DNA of 64,000 nt from Chthonomonas calidirosea T49 (GCF_000427095.1 NC_021487.1:1206903-1270902); one strand, 5' to 3'; counted from the stretch's first letter, positions 9,054 to 18,711 are shown. Notes: a model not told the origin generated them from the letters alone. Made by a program: numbers and translations.

Positions 9054-10051
9054 GATCGCACCTCTCCAACGGAAGTAGGAGCTATTTCCGGGTCATATAG
9101 GTGGCAGCGCACCACATGGTGTTTCGCAATGGTGAGGGTTTTTGGAACCTGCTCTAAACACGGCTGCCAGCAGAAACTACAGCGTGGAGCAAAGCGGCAT
9201 CCGGGCGGCCAGGCCGTGGGTGAGGGCACCACACCCTCTAAAGAGTTCAGCTCCTTGCCTCTGCGCATTTGTGATGGCAAACAAGCAAAAAGCCCTTGTG
9301 TGTAGGGATGACGCGGATGTTGGAACAGCTCCTTCACCGGTGCCTGCTCCACGATCTGGCCTGCATACATCACGGCCACACGCTGCGCCAGCCGCGCCAC
9401 CACACGTAGGTCATGGGTAATCAACAGCACCGCCATGCCCGTCTCCTTCTGCAAATCGGCCAAAAGATCAAGTATCTGCGCCTGAACGGTCACATCTAAG
9501 GCGGTAGTAGGCTCGTCGGCGAGAAGGAGTTTAGGTTCGTTGGCAAGCGCCATGGCGATCATCACGCGCTGTCGCATTCCGCCCGAAAGCTCGTGCGGAT
9601 ATTGCCGCATCGCGCGCTCCGGCTCCGGCAACCCCACACGGCCCAGCAGCTCAATGGCACGCTCCCGCAAGTTGCCGCGTTTTCCATGAACCGCCATCGC
9701 CTCAATCAGTTGATCGCCCACGGTAAAGACACCGTTGAGGGAGGTCATCGGCTCCTGGAAGATCATCGCGATCTCTTTTCCGCGAATCTCGCGCATCTGT
9801 TCCCACGTCCTGTCGAGCAGATCTTCCCCTTGAAAGAGGATGCGCCCACTCTCGATATAGCCCGCCGGTTCCGGCACCAACTGAAGAATGGAGAGCGCCG
9901 TCATAGACTTCCCACAGCCCGACTCCCCCACCAAAGCGAGGATCTCCCCTTCATCAATGGTGAAGCTCACTCCATCCACCGCGCGCGAAAGACCTTGGGG
10001 GGTTCTAAAATAGGTTCGCAGATTCTCGACCACTAGCAGAGGGTTGTTCAC
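9050..10051 (-). CDS. oppD: Oligopeptide/dipeptide ABC transporter, ATPase subunit D
   Basis: Partner ATPase of the same importer, 333 residues. Walker A GESGCGKS lies near 38, then [10 protein letters not shown], the signature [15 protein letters not shown] near 154 and Walker [13 protein letters not shown] near 175. The C-terminal oligopeptide-family extension is present: a cysteine-containing [15 protein letters not shown] stretch of the kind that in DppD/OppD relatives can bind an iron-sulfur cluster or form a Cys-rich tail. The gene begins two bases after the permease C stop and overlaps oppF by four bases, a tight operon. Confidence 0.94.
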   Translation of the reverse strand: MNNPLLVVENLRTYFRTPQGLSRAVDGVSFTIDEGEILALVGESGCGKSMTALSILQLVPEPAGYIESGRILFQGEDLLDRTWEQMREIRGKEIAMIFQEPMTSLNGVFTVGDQLIEAMAVHGKRGNLRERAIELLGRVGLPEPERAMRQYPHELSGGMRQRVMIAMALANEPKLLLADEPTTALDVTVQAQILDLLADLQKETGMAVLLITHDLRVVARLAQRVAVMYAGQIVEQAPVKELFQHPRHPYTQGLFACLPSQMRRGKELNSLEGVVPSPTAWPPGCRFAPRCSFCWQPCLEQVPKTLTIAKHHVVRCHLYDPEIAPTSVGEVRS

Positions 10052-10053
10052 GC

Positions 10054-11073
10054 TTAGGAGCTCCTTAAACGGGGATCAATGGCATCGCGCAAGGCATCCC
10101 CCAAAATATTGAAGGCCAAAACCAAAATGAAGAGGGCCCCGGAGGCCGAGGCAAGATTCCACCAGATCACCGGTGTGCGCGTCAGCTCGATACGCGCGGC
10201 ATCTATCATGTTGCCCCAGCTTCCTACATCCGGCCCAACGCCCACACCCAAATAGGCCAGTAACGGCTCGTACAACACAAAACCACTAAACCCAAGCACA
10301 ATGCTAATGATCACCACCGGCAGCAGATTGGGCAGAATATGCTTCATAAGAATGCGCGTGTTTGAAGCGCCTAAGGCCCTTGCTGCCAGCACAAACTCTC
10401 TATCACGATACTTGAGCGTCTCGCCACGCACCAAACGACAGAGCCCAATCCAGCTAGTGAAAGCCAAGGCAATACAGATGTTCACAACACCCCTTCCCAA
10501 TACCAACACCAAGGCTATAATCAGCAGAATGTCGGGCACAGAACCAACCACCGTGTAAATGTACTGAATAATGTCATCCACGATCTTACCGAAATACCCC
10601 GCTAACATCCCTAAAATAACGGCCAACGGCAACACAAGCAAGGAGGAAAGCCCTCCAATAAGCAGAGCCGTGCGACAGCCTTTGAGCGTTTCATAAAGCA
10701 CATCGTTGCCCGTGCCATCCGTCCCCAACAGATGAAAACCGCGCAGACGATGTGGGTGCACTTCACCCATTGTATATTTCGCAAACGGTGCCGAGTAGGT
10801 TCGTTCTACACGAACATGGGCCATTTCGAAAATGCGATCGAGCACTGTCTTAGGCTCGGCATTCACGCTGCTCTTCCAAGAGATACTGTCAAGCAAAGCG
10901 ACAAACCCATAGAGAGCGATAACGCTTACCGCGACGATGGCCGCACGGTTGCGTCGCAATCGCCTAAACGCCTCTCGCCATAACGGCTGACGACTTGCCA
11001 ATCGGATGGCGATAACAAGCCCACCCACTACCAAGAAAGGAACGAGGTTATCCCATGACAGCCAGTCGTACAT
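10054..11073 (-). CDS. oppC: Oligopeptide/dipeptide ABC transporter permease C
   Basis: Inner-membrane permease of 339 residues with an N-terminal OppC_N-type helix, a periplasmic loop, then the BPD_transp_1 core. The EAA-type coupling motif reads EFVLAARALGASNTRILMKHILPN near 230. About six transmembrane helices are visible. The segment GMLAGYFGKIVDDIIQY is typical of DppC/OppC. There is one additional short hydrophobic segment at the extreme N-terminus (LVPFLVVGGLVIAI). It sits three bases downstream of permease B. Confidence 0.92.
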   Translation of the reverse strand: MYDWLSWDNLVPFLVVGGLVIAIRLASRQPLWREAFRRLRRNRAAIVAVSVIALYGFVALLDSISWKSSVNAEPKTVLDRIFEMAHVRVERTYSAPFAKYTMGEVHPHRLRGFHLLGTDGTGNDVLYETLKGCRTALLIGGLSSLLVLPLAVILGMLAGYFGKIVDDIIQYIYTVVGSVPDILLIIALVLVLGRGVVNICIALAFTSWIGLCRLVRGETLKYRDREFVLAARALGASNTRILMKHILPNLLPVVIISIVLGFSGFVLYEPLLAYLGVGVGPDVGSWGNMIDAARIELTRTPVIWWNLASASGALFILVLAFNILGDALRDAIDPRLRSS

Positions 11074-11076
11074 CGT

Positions 11077-12018
11077 CTACTCCAGCCTCACTCGCGGGTC
11101 GAGAAGCGCATAACAGATATCCGTTAGAATATAGCCCACAATTGTCACTAAAGCTCCCAGAAAGACCATGGCACGTACCACCGCGAAATCCTGACCGTTG
11201 ATCGCATCCACGGTGTAACTTCCTAGTCCAGGAATATCAAAAAACGATTCGAGCAGAAGACTTCCTAGAAACAGACCGGGAATCGAGGCCACCACGGAGC
11301 TAGCGATAGGAATGGCTGCGTTCTTTAGAACGTGCTTAAAGAGTACGCGCGTCTCACTCACCCCCTTTGCTCGTGCCGTCCGCACATAGTCTTGATTCAT
11401 GGCATCGAGCATGAAGGTGCGAAAGAGCCGTGTCGTGCCGCCAACCCCACTGATAAGCGCCACCAGCACCGGCAATAGGATAAAACGAAGGCTATCAAAA
11501 CCGTGCCGATAGCCCGCCAACGGGAACCACCGCAGCAGCTTACCGAAGATGAACTGGCCCGTCATAATGTAGACGAGCGCAGTAATGCTCATAAGGAGTA
11601 CACACAAAAAGGCACCCCAATAGTCTAAATAGGTCGCTCGAAAATAGGCCAGCCCCAGAGCAAAGCAGATGGATACGGTGAGAGACGCCATTAAAACCAC
11701 GATCTGGACTTCAAAGGAAGGGCCGGCGCCTTCCTTGATGCGAGTCCAAATATTCTCGCCGGTGGCATCGGACTTCCCGAAGCGCAACAAGAAGAGCGCC
11801 TCGGTGGTCTCTTTAAACTGTACCCACTTCGGTTTATCGTAGCCGTGCTGATGCAACCAGGCCTTAATCTGTTGAGGAGTTGGGTTCTTCGCAGATAGAT
11901 TACGTCGCGCGATCTGCTCCGGTGAGGAGGTGGCATAAAAGAGCACGAAGGTGAGAAAGGCCACACCCAACAAAGTAGGAATGGCCAGCAAAATGCGCCG
12001 AATAACGTACCGTAGCAT
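11077..12018 (-). CDS. oppB: Oligopeptide/dipeptide ABC transporter permease B
   Basis: Partner permease, about 313 residues. It opens with MLRYVIRRILLAIPTLLGVA, the standard DppB/OppB beginning, which fixes the start at 12018; the in-frame extension to 12138 lies inside the upstream binding-protein gene. The EAA motif is DYVRTARAKGVSETRVLFKHVLKN near 225. GGAGG occurs upstream, about 13 bases from the ATG, within the end of the oppA-like gene, whose stop lies five bases before this start. The periplasmic loop between helices 1 and 2 is long, as is usual for OppB. Confidence 0.92.
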   Translation of the reverse strand: MLRYVIRRILLAIPTLLGVAFLTFVLFYATSSPEQIARRNLSAKNPTPQQIKAWLHQHGYDKPKWVQFKETTEALFLLRFGKSDATGENIWTRIKEGAGPSFEVQIVVLMASLTVSICFALGLAYFRATYLDYWGAFLCVLLMSITALVYIMTGQFIFGKLLRWFPLAGYRHGFDSLRFILLPVLVALISGVGGTTRLFRTFMLDAMNQDYVRTARAKGVSETRVLFKHVLKNAAIPIASSVVASIPGLFLGSLLLESFFDIPGLGSYTVDAINGQDFAVVRAMVFLGALVTIVGYILTDICYALLDPRVRLE

Positions 12019-12023
12019 GACTT

Positions 12024-14075
12024 TTAAGATTCCTCCGGAGGACGCACCCGTACATGCCGGCGTGAACGTTGCCGAACGACCTGCACGGCAGGGAGAGAGC
12101 CTACGGTGAGAAACACCACGAAGCCAACGAGCGGCCATAAGTTAGGCCGGTTCCACTCCCGCTGCAAGCGCAGACGCTCGCCTGCATCTACCGCATAGTA
12201 CTTTGGGCTATCAAGCGCGATCGGGTTTGGCTTTACGTTGTGCAACCACGGTTGTACCAGGCCGTAACTTTCACTATGGGCGCCATAGATCATCGGACCG
12301 TCTTCTACGGCAATATTACGCATTTGCTGGATGATCTCGGCACGTTCTGGGCCGTCCTCCATTGCACGCATCTTGGTAAATAGGGCATTATATGCCGGAT
12401 TATTATAGCCTGCGGCATTGGGACCGGGACGCCTATTGGGTCCGTATAACAGTAGCAGGAAGTTCTCTGGATCCGGGTAGTCGGCCACCCACCCAAAATA
12501 GATAAACTGAAACTGCCCCTGATCCACACGCGACTGGAAAATGGGGAAACGCCACGATCGGGGCACCACTTCGATACCGAGCTTTTGTATCTGCTTGATC
12601 ACCAGCGCTGTCTGTAGTCGTCCTTCCGCATCTACTCCCGAATTGTCGTAATAGAGTACAAGTCTTTGGCCGGTTTTGGGGTCTACTCCTCCAGGATAGC
12701 CGGCCTCGGCGAGCAGCTTTTTCGCCAACTCTAAATTGTGCTGCTGATAGGGGTTTTTGTAGTTGGGATCATAACCAAAGAGGCCTGGCGGAATAAGAAA
12801 CTGGGCAGGCTTTCCCAACCCCACAGATAGCAAGTCTATAAACTCCTGCTGATTCATGGCCAGCGCGATTGCATGGCGTAAAAGCTTGGCACGGCGGGTA
12901 TACCCGCCATAAACGGGATCGTCCATATTGAAGATGAAATAGCTAACATCGGCACCCGTCGTCTTGAACAGACGGATACCGCGTGCTCGCATCTCGGGTG
13001 AGAGTTGCCCAGGGCTTGACAGAGCTTGCTGAAAGTTGATCTGCGATACGCCGGAGAGATCAAGGTAGCCTTGTTGGAAAAGGTTCCAAGCGGTCAGGGG
13101 CTCCTTGATGATACTGAAACGTATCTCTTTCACCAAAGGAAGCTGCTTGCCGGCATCGGCCAATAGTCCGGCTGCTCTATCCCCTGGATCTCCCTCAGAA
13201 GGGTAGTACTCAGGATGTCGATTCGGGTTCACCACCAAAACAATGCGGTCTTTAGGCACATACTCTTTCAGCATAAACGTGCCGCACCCCACCGGATGAC
13301 GAGCGAAGTTTTTGCCGTACTTTTCTACCGCTTCATGAGGAATGGGGGTTGTGAACGACATCGCCATAAGGTAACGCAGTTGGGGGTAGGGCTGATCCAG
13401 TAGGATCCGGAAAGTGTAGGGATCATGAGGGTCGAGCTGAAGACCGGGCAGAGGATAGCTGTAGTCTGGAGGGAGACCCCGTTTCTCTCGTTGCATCTGG
13501 TAGTTTTCAAAATCACGCATGCCCACCACTTTGTCGTCCAGATAGTTCACGATCGGGCAGTTGACTCCCGGATCGGCGATGCGCTTGAAACTAAACACAA
13601 AATCGGCAGCCGTAATCGGGCGGCCTTTTCCTCCTGGGAAACAGGGATCGTCCTGAAAACGTAGGTCATGGCGTATGTGGAACGTCCAAAGCTGGCCCAT
13701 TCGGGTTACCCTTTTGCCATCTACCATCTCCTGAACCGGCACAGTCTGATAGACCGGCATCGTAGCCCCCAGATCCAGATCGAGTTGCAAGGGGTTGCGC
13801 TTTAGATGGTCGTACTCTAAATAGGCCGGATAGATGAGGTTGACCACCTCACCGGAGGCCACATCGTAGGCCACGCTAGGATCGAGCGTTTTAGGGTCAT
13901 CGCCTAGCGCTAAATAGAGAATGGACTTTCCAGTCTCTCCTGGAGGATAAGGGCTGTTATCACAACCGACTAGCCCTAAACCAAGCCCCAACAAGCTCAG
14001 CCCCCATAGCAGGGCAGTAAGACGCCTGAAGGCTGCCAAGGTTACACTCTGCATAATGCCATGTCTCTGCAACAT
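12024..14075 (-). CDS. oppA: Peptide-transporter solute-binding lipoprotein with C-terminal membrane helix
   Basis: A family 5 extracellular solute-binding protein that should deliver peptides or similar ligands to the OppBCDF importer. A signal peptide ends in a lipobox (GLVGC, Cys near 38), so the mature protein should be lipid-anchored. SBP_bac_5 features follow, including the TAADFVFSFKRIADP region and FQFIYFGWVADYPDPENFL near 485. Unusually, residues about 645-664 form a hydrophobic helix (LWPLVGFVVFLTVGSLPAV) followed by a strongly basic tail, so the protein could be anchored at both ends. At 683 residues it is longer than the usual 530-600. The start may be the ATG at 14075 (GAGGAA close upstream) or the one at 14054. 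Confidence 0.92.
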   Translation of the reverse strand: MLQRHGIMQSVTLAAFRRLTALLWGLSLLGLGLGLVGCDNSPYPPGETGKSILYLALGDDPKTLDPSVAYDVASGEVVNLIYPAYLEYDHLKRNPLQLDLDLGATMPVYQTVPVQEMVDGKRVTRMGQLWTFHIRHDLRFQDDPCFPGGKGRPITAADFVFSFKRIADPGVNCPIVNYLDDKVVGMRDFENYQMQREKRGLPPDYSYPLPGLQLDPHDPYTFRILLDQPYPQLRYLMAMSFTTPIPHEAVEKYGKNFARHPVGCGTFMLKEYVPKDRIVLVVNPNRHPEYYPSEGDPGDRAAGLLADAGKQLPLVKEIRFSIIKEPLTAWNLFQQGYLDLSGVSQINFQQALSSPGQLSPEMRARGIRLFKTTGADVSYFIFNMDDPVYGGYTRRAKLLRHAIALAMNQQEFIDLLSVGLGKPAQFLIPPGLFGYDPNYKNPYQQHNLELAKKLLAEAGYPGGVDPKTGQRLVLYYDNSGVDAEGRLQTALVIKQIQKLGIEVVPRSWRFPIFQSRVDQGQFQFIYFGWVADYPDPENFLLLLYGPNRRPGPNAAGYNNPAYNALFTKMRAMEDGPERAEIIQQMRNIAVEDGPMIYGAHSESYGLVQPWLHNVKPNPIALDSPKYYAVDAGERLRLQREWNRPNLWPLVGFVVFLTVGSLPAVQVVRQRSRRHVRVRPPEES

Positions 14076-14129
14076 TTCCTCGCGTTAGATAATAGCACGA
14101 AAGCGCCGGCAGAACGTGATCGTGACTCA

Positions 14130-15050
14130 TCACGGCGACGACTTCGCGGGCCCCTCACCCTTTGACTTGCCGATAAGAGCCTCCACCAGCACACGTACCA
14201 CCGCACGCTGCGGATTTCTTCTCCTTAACAACAACCCTACCGGCCGACAAAAAGCATCTTCCGGCGCGAGTGGCACAATGACAAGGCTTCCCTCTCGGGC
14301 CTCCTTGCGTGCTGTGATCTCGGGAACAAGAGAGATACCTTGCCCTAGTTCCACGAGATTTTTCAGCATCTCGATATTGTCGCAAGTGTTGACAATGCGA
14401 ACGTGCACCCCGGCCAGACGCAAGCGCTCGTCCACCAGTTTTCGTGTGGGGATATTTACGTCGAAGGTTACGAAATTCTGGCCGTTGAGTTGGTGCAAAC
14501 GGATGGTCTCAAATCGAGCGAAGGGATGCTCTGGTGGACAGATTAAGGCCATCGGCTCGTCGCTAAAGGGCAACACCTCTACCCCCACATGGGTCGTGGG
14601 TACGGCCACGATACCGATGTCCATCGCCCCCGAAAACACATCATTGTAGATGCGCGCCGTGGAACTATACTCCAAGTGTACGCTCACTTGCGGGTACTGT
14701 CGCAAAAACGGTTTCAGGCGCCCAGGCAGTTCATGCAACCCAACCGAGTAGACCGTGGCAATGCGCACTGTGCCCTCAATGGAGTCGGAGTAGCCCTTCA
14801 GTCGCTCTTCTAGGGCGATGGCCTCACGCACGAGAGAGCGGGCGCCTTCATATAGCAGCCGTCCAGCATCCGTCACCTCCACTTTCCCTTTACCCTTTTG
14901 CCGACTTAATAGGGTGCGGCCCAGCTCGCGCTCCAAGATGCGCATACGCTGGCTCACCGCCGACTGCGTAATGAAGTTGCGTTGAGCCGTCTTGGAAAAC
15001 GAACCCGTCTCCACAAGATCGCAAAACAGTTGAAGGTCTTTTAGGTCCAT
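14130..15050 (-). CDS. LysR-family transcriptional regulator
   Basis: A 306-residue LTTR. The N-terminal winged helix-turn-helix (LQLFCDLVETGSFSKTAQRNF, then ITQSAVSQRM) occupies residues 5-60, and a periplasmic-binding-protein-like effector domain follows. The DNA-binding half resembles the CysB/CysL/CbbR groups. It lies between the DUF72 gene (nine bases upstream) and the peptide-binding protein gene (54 bases downstream), all in the same direction. Unlike the usual LysR arrangement, it is not divergent from a target operon. It may regulate the transporter that follows it. The effector is unknown. Confidence 0.9.
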   Translation of the reverse strand: MDLKDLQLFCDLVETGSFSKTAQRNFITQSAVSQRMRILERELGRTLLSRQKGKGKVEVTDAGRLLYEGARSLVREAIALEERLKGYSDSIEGTVRIATVYSVGLHELPGRLKPFLRQYPQVSVHLEYSSTARIYNDVFSGAMDIGIVAVPTTHVGVEVLPFSDEPMALICPPEHPFARFETIRLHQLNGQNFVTFDVNIPTRKLVDERLRLAGVHVRIVNTCDNIEMLKNLVELGQGISLVPEITARKEAREGSLVIVPLAPEDAFCRPVGLLLRRRNPQRAVVRVLVEALIGKSKGEGPAKSSP

Positions 15051-15059
15051 GTCGGTTCG

Positions 15060-15896
15060 CTAAGCAAAAAGGTCACGTTGATAGTCAACCGGAAACACGG
15101 TTTCTCCCTGCCCCAATAACCGACGCATGCGGTTGCATGTGGCCGGTGAAAAGCCCTCGTAATCGTTATTGCAAAAGATAAAGATCTTTTCTACTTTGTC
15201 GGCAGCGCATTGGATGGCCTCTGCCCATTTTTGAAGCCGTTCGCTCTTATCTTGCTGAATCCTATTGTGATGAGAAAAAGCCCCATGCCGCCCGATAAGT
15301 CGCACGTAGAGGAAATCGGTTGTGATCTCTATCTTCGGCGATAAAATAATGTAGTCCACAGCCGCTAGCGCCACCCGATGCCGACGCAAGAGCTCCGCCA
15401 CATCCCTACCCTCAAGAGAACGATGGCGAAACTCTATAGCAAAACGCACCCCATGCGTCGTCGCAAGATCATCCAGAAGAGGCAGTGTTCCCTCTAACTT
15501 CGCTAGTTCCGACCGACGAAAGTCAGGCGGCATCTGAAATAGAATAGGGCCTAATTTCTCTTTCAGCCGCTTCATGGTCACTATAAACTCTTTCACAAGC
15601 TTATGGCTTGATGACGCCAGATGAAGCTCATGGGTGATCTGCTTTGGCACTTTCGGACAAAAGACAAAATGCTCGGGCGTTGCCTGATACCAACCCTCAA
15701 CCACCTGAGGCTTTGGCGAAGCATAAAAGGTGGAGTCGATCTCAACGGCGTTGAAGCACCGTGCATAGAGCCGTATTTGGTCTCTTCCCTCCGTATTCGG
15801 TGGGTAGAACGGACCGCACCAATCGGTATAGCCCCACCCCATCGTCCCGATAAAAATAGGAACGGAACGAGTGTCTGCACGTCCATTTTCATGCAT
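15060..15896 (-). CDS. DUF72 domain protein (YecE-like TIM barrel)
   Basis: This 278-residue protein has the hallmarks of DUF72: FIGTMGWGYTDWCGPFYP near residue 15, EIDSTFYASP near 52, VFCPKVPKQITH near 75, a FAIEFRH strand near 150 and the YVRLIGRHG segment near 200. The family adopts a TIM barrel. Its biochemical role has not been settled, although links to iron-sulfur or nucleic-acid metabolism have been suggested. The ATG at 15896 overlaps the end of the epimerase gene by eight bases. Confidence 0.88.
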   Translation of the reverse strand: MHENGRADTRSVPIFIGTMGWGYTDWCGPFYPPNTEGRDQIRLYARCFNAVEIDSTFYASPKPQVVEGWYQATPEHFVFCPKVPKQITHELHLASSSHKLVKEFIVTMKRLKEKLGPILFQMPPDFRRSELAKLEGTLPLLDDLATTHGVRFAIEFRHRSLEGRDVAELLRRHRVALAAVDYIILSPKIEITTDFLYVRLIGRHGAFSHHNRIQQDKSERLQKWAEAIQCAADKVEKIFIFCNNDYEGFSPATCNRMRRLLGQGETVFPVDYQRDLFA

Positions 15897-16911
15897 CGAG
15901 TGCGGCTAGCTCCTCGGCCAACATCTTGCCATGGCGCTCCCAAGCTTCAATCACCCTATCGTCGAAGGGGTCTTCATCGCTGTTCTCTATTTTCCCGTGA
16001 GCGTCCAGCCAAGCAACCGTTCTCTTCACTCCCTCAACCCAAGGTATCGTGTATTCGAAGCCGAGGTCGGCCTGGGCTGCACGATTGTCGAAGATGGAGG
16101 GATACTGAAAAATCTCGATGCTAATGCTAAAACGCTTGGGAGCGATCTGCGCCATAACGTCGGCAGGAATGTGCACCAACCGCGGTAGGGGCACGCCTAG
16201 CGCCTCGGCCACTCCTTCATGATATCGGTTCCATGTCATCCACTCCTCCCCGGTAACATTATAACAACGGCCGTAGGCCAGCGGGTTTCCAATGGCGCCA
16301 ATGAACCCTTTGGCAACATCCGAGATGTGGCAGGCCGCCCATAAACAGGAGCCATCACCATGCACAATAATCGGTTTGCCTTTGCGCATCCGGTCAATAT
16401 AGGTGGTGCGCCAACCCAAACTGTGCACAATAGTACCTCCCTCGCCGTACGTCTGAGAGGGGCGCATGATGGTAACGGCAAAATCGCCCCGCTGCCCCGC
16501 TTCCAACAAGATATCCTCACATTTTGCCTTATTAGCCCCATAACCGGTCACCGGACGACGCGGTTCATCCTCTCGAATAGGGTAGCGCGTCGCCGGGCCG
16601 CCATAGACACATACGGTGCTACAGAAAATGAACTGCTCGATACGCCCTCGAAAGGCACGTATCACGCTTTCCGCATCTTCCGGTACGAACCCAACCATGT
16701 CAATAACGCAATCGAAAGGGCCGGCCTCCTGCATCTGTTTCTCAAACTCGGCGTAGTTACGTCTATCGCCGTGCAGAATTTTCACACCTGGCGGAATACG
16801 GACTTGCGTCCGTCCCCGATTATAGAGGGTGAGGTCGGCACCGCGTTCATGAAGCTGATTTGTGATCGCGGTGCTGATGAGGCCAGTGCCTCCGATGATA
16901 AGGATCTTCAT
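15889..16911 (-). CDS. NAD-dependent epimerase/dehydratase (extended SDR)
   Basis: The protein has 340 residues and opens with the Rossmann motif ILIIGGTGLISTAI. A typical extended-SDR active site would be YxxxK; here YGANKAKCE near 129 fits it, after the FCSTVCVYGG strand. The later segment CYNVTGEEWMTWNRYHEGVAEALG is characteristic of NAD-dependent epimerase/dehydratases that act on sugars or sugar nucleotides. It overlaps the upstream protease gene by four bases and the downstream DUF72 gene by eight. The substrate cannot be inferred; the neighbours do not form a sugar-nucleotide cluster. Confidence 0.85.
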   Translation of the reverse strand: MKILIIGGTGLISTAITNQLHERGADLTLYNRGRTQVRIPPGVKILHGDRRNYAEFEKQMQEAGPFDCVIDMVGFVPEDAESVIRAFRGRIEQFIFCSTVCVYGGPATRYPIREDEPRRPVTGYGANKAKCEDILLEAGQRGDFAVTIMRPSQTYGEGGTIVHSLGWRTTYIDRMRKGKPIIVHGDGSCLWAACHISDVAKGFIGAIGNPLAYGRCYNVTGEEWMTWNRYHEGVAEALGVPLPRLVHIPADVMAQIAPKRFSISIEIFQYPSIFDNRAAQADLGFEYTIPWVEGVKRTVAWLDAHGKIENSDEDPFDDRVIEAWERHGKMLAEELAALDA

Positions 16912-18488
16912 TGGTTGGCGAGCTCCAGGGTAAGTATTTGATGGGGATAGTCAATTGTTACTCTACGGGCATGGGCGAGGAAGGGCATACCCACAAGTGC
17001 GGAAAGTTGAAAGTCGAAATCTTGGCTCAAATCCTCCATGATCGAAGCCCCTAGAATAGGATTGAGCTCCATGAGGAACGGGCTTCCCTGTGGATGCGCT
17101 AGGGTCAGGTCTATAGAAAAGGCAAAAAGCAGGGCACGGAAGGTACCGTTTTTGGAGCCAACCCCCAGAGGCAGAGGCAGGTCTACCTCTCTATAGGAGT
17201 CCACATTCTCCTTGCGAGCCAGCTCCCGCGCCGTGAGAAGTGAGAGGATTCCGAGAGGCGCAGCCCCTGTGTCCAGCATCGCCCACTCCACGCGCGTTCT
17301 ATCGCCAAGTAAAACGGGCAGAAAAATATAGCCCTGAAAGAGGTGAAATGGCACCGAGGTTATTATATCCCCCGCTAAAGGGGGAGGCGCGGTCGCGTTC
17401 TTGCCCTCCACAATCGTGCAGGTATTTTCTTGAAAAGAGATAGTTACCACACAATGCTTTAGGTTCGCTCCGCCAAAGATGCCGTCTTCCGGAACGGAGT
17501 TGTCGCCCACCGAGGCGATATCGTAGTCCTGTAGCTCTTGAGGGCCTAATTGAACGCTATGCGCGCGATAGACGTTGGTCTCCTCCTCGCCACGAACTCC
17601 GCGCGCCACCGTCTGCCCTTCCGAACGCAGACCAAGTCGCACAATGGCGCTGCGCGTGAGGGCGATCACGTTCGAAGCACCCGTATCGAACAGTAGCTTA
17701 AAACTTTGCCCGTTGATCTTCACCGGAAGCACCATCAACCCATCCTGCCACTCTACGGGCACCGTGTAGGTTATCGGAGGGCCGCTGCCATCCTCTGCCG
17801 CCTTTACGCGGTCTTTAGACACCCCTATCCAATCCATCGTAGGTTTTGCCGTCTGTGTCTCTTTCATTCGCGTGTGAACCAGCCAATGGACTATCTCGTT
17901 ATGAGGATGTCCCATTGGATGAAGATTTAGATAGGCTTTCAAGTATTTTTGGAGAAGCGCTTGGTCGTAATTCTCCCCCGGCAAAGCCATCAACCAGTAG
18001 GCGTAGGCCGTATCGCGCTGGGGATAGAGTTCAATAGCCTTCTGCAACACCTCGGTGGCCTTCTCATCTTCATTATCCCATAAATACAGCTTCCCTTGCG
18101 CGACAAGGCCATAGTAGTTTTTTGGATCGCATTGCAAAGAGCGCTCCGTCTCCGCTCGTGCCTCCTCAACACGGCCTCCGCGCCATAGCGCAAGCGCATA
18201 CAGCCCGTGTGCGTCAGCATCCTTCGGTGCCAAGCGCACAGCGGTGGCTGCCTCCTGAATGGCCTCCTGCCAATGTACTCCATCCAAACGTAGCAGCGTA
18301 CGTACCAGTCCTAACCGCGCCGCAATATCGTTCGGTGTGTGCCTTAACTGGATCCGATACGCCTGTGCTGCCTCCAGAAATTTTCCATCACGAAAGAGAT
18401 CATCGGCCGTTTCAGCACTCCCTCCCTGCGGGACAAGAAGGGCAAAGGCAGTTATGGCAAGAAGAACCCACTTTGTGCCCGTAGCCAT
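16908..18488 (-). CDS. Secreted TPR protein with two retropepsin-like aspartic protease lobes
   Basis: About 526 residues. A signal peptide (MATGTKWVLLAITAFALL...GSA) is followed by tetratricopeptide-like repeats over about 25-200 (GKFLEAAQAYRIQL, YALALWRGGRVEEARAE, VLQKAIELYP). Two aspartic-protease-like halves come next. The first has FKLLFDTGASNVIALT near 266 and the second VEWAMLDTGAAPLGILS near 404. Both retain DTG/DTGA, so a single chain could supply both catalytic aspartates, as pepsin does, from two retropepsin-like units. The start at 18488 is chosen for the signal peptide; an in-frame TTG extends to 18545. It is the first gene of the long minus-strand run. The substrate is unknown. 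Confidence 0.8.
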   Translation of the reverse strand: MATGTKWVLLAITAFALLVPQGGSAETADDLFRDGKFLEAAQAYRIQLRHTPNDIAARLGLVRTLLRLDGVHWQEAIQEAATAVRLAPKDADAHGLYALALWRGGRVEEARAETERSLQCDPKNYYGLVAQGKLYLWDNEDEKATEVLQKAIELYPQRDTAYAYWLMALPGENYDQALLQKYLKAYLNLHPMGHPHNEIVHWLVHTRMKETQTAKPTMDWIGVSKDRVKAAEDGSGPPITYTVPVEWQDGLMVLPVKINGQSFKLLFDTGASNVIALTRSAIVRLGLRSEGQTVARGVRGEEETNVYRAHSVQLGPQELQDYDIASVGDNSVPEDGIFGGANLKHCVVTISFQENTCTIVEGKNATAPPPLAGDIITSVPFHLFQGYIFLPVLLGDRTRVEWAMLDTGAAPLGILSLLTARELARKENVDSYREVDLPLPLGVGSKNGTFRALLFAFSIDLTLAHPQGSPFLMELNPILGASIMEDLSQDFDFQLSALVGMPFLAHARRVTIDYPHQILTLELANQ

Positions 18489-18711
18489 CTTTGCCAACTC
18501 ACTAAACAAAGCTATGTGGGGAGAACTTCCACATTTCAAACCCAAATTCCTTCAATAAGGCATCTCGGAGTAAGCCTAATAATGCGCTAAACCTAAAAAA
18601 CAACAGCTACCTAGCCAAAAGACCGATAAGGCCGTCGCCCGCGAATCAAGTACCCTCTATTAACTGCACTTTCAATCGCAGCAGGATAACGGGATGAAGG
18701 AGAACCGGAAC

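Noticed and set aside
14116-14649. Plus-strand frame of 177 codons within the LysR gene
   Set aside because: Antisense shadow; the LysR protein has a clear helix-turn-helix and full length.
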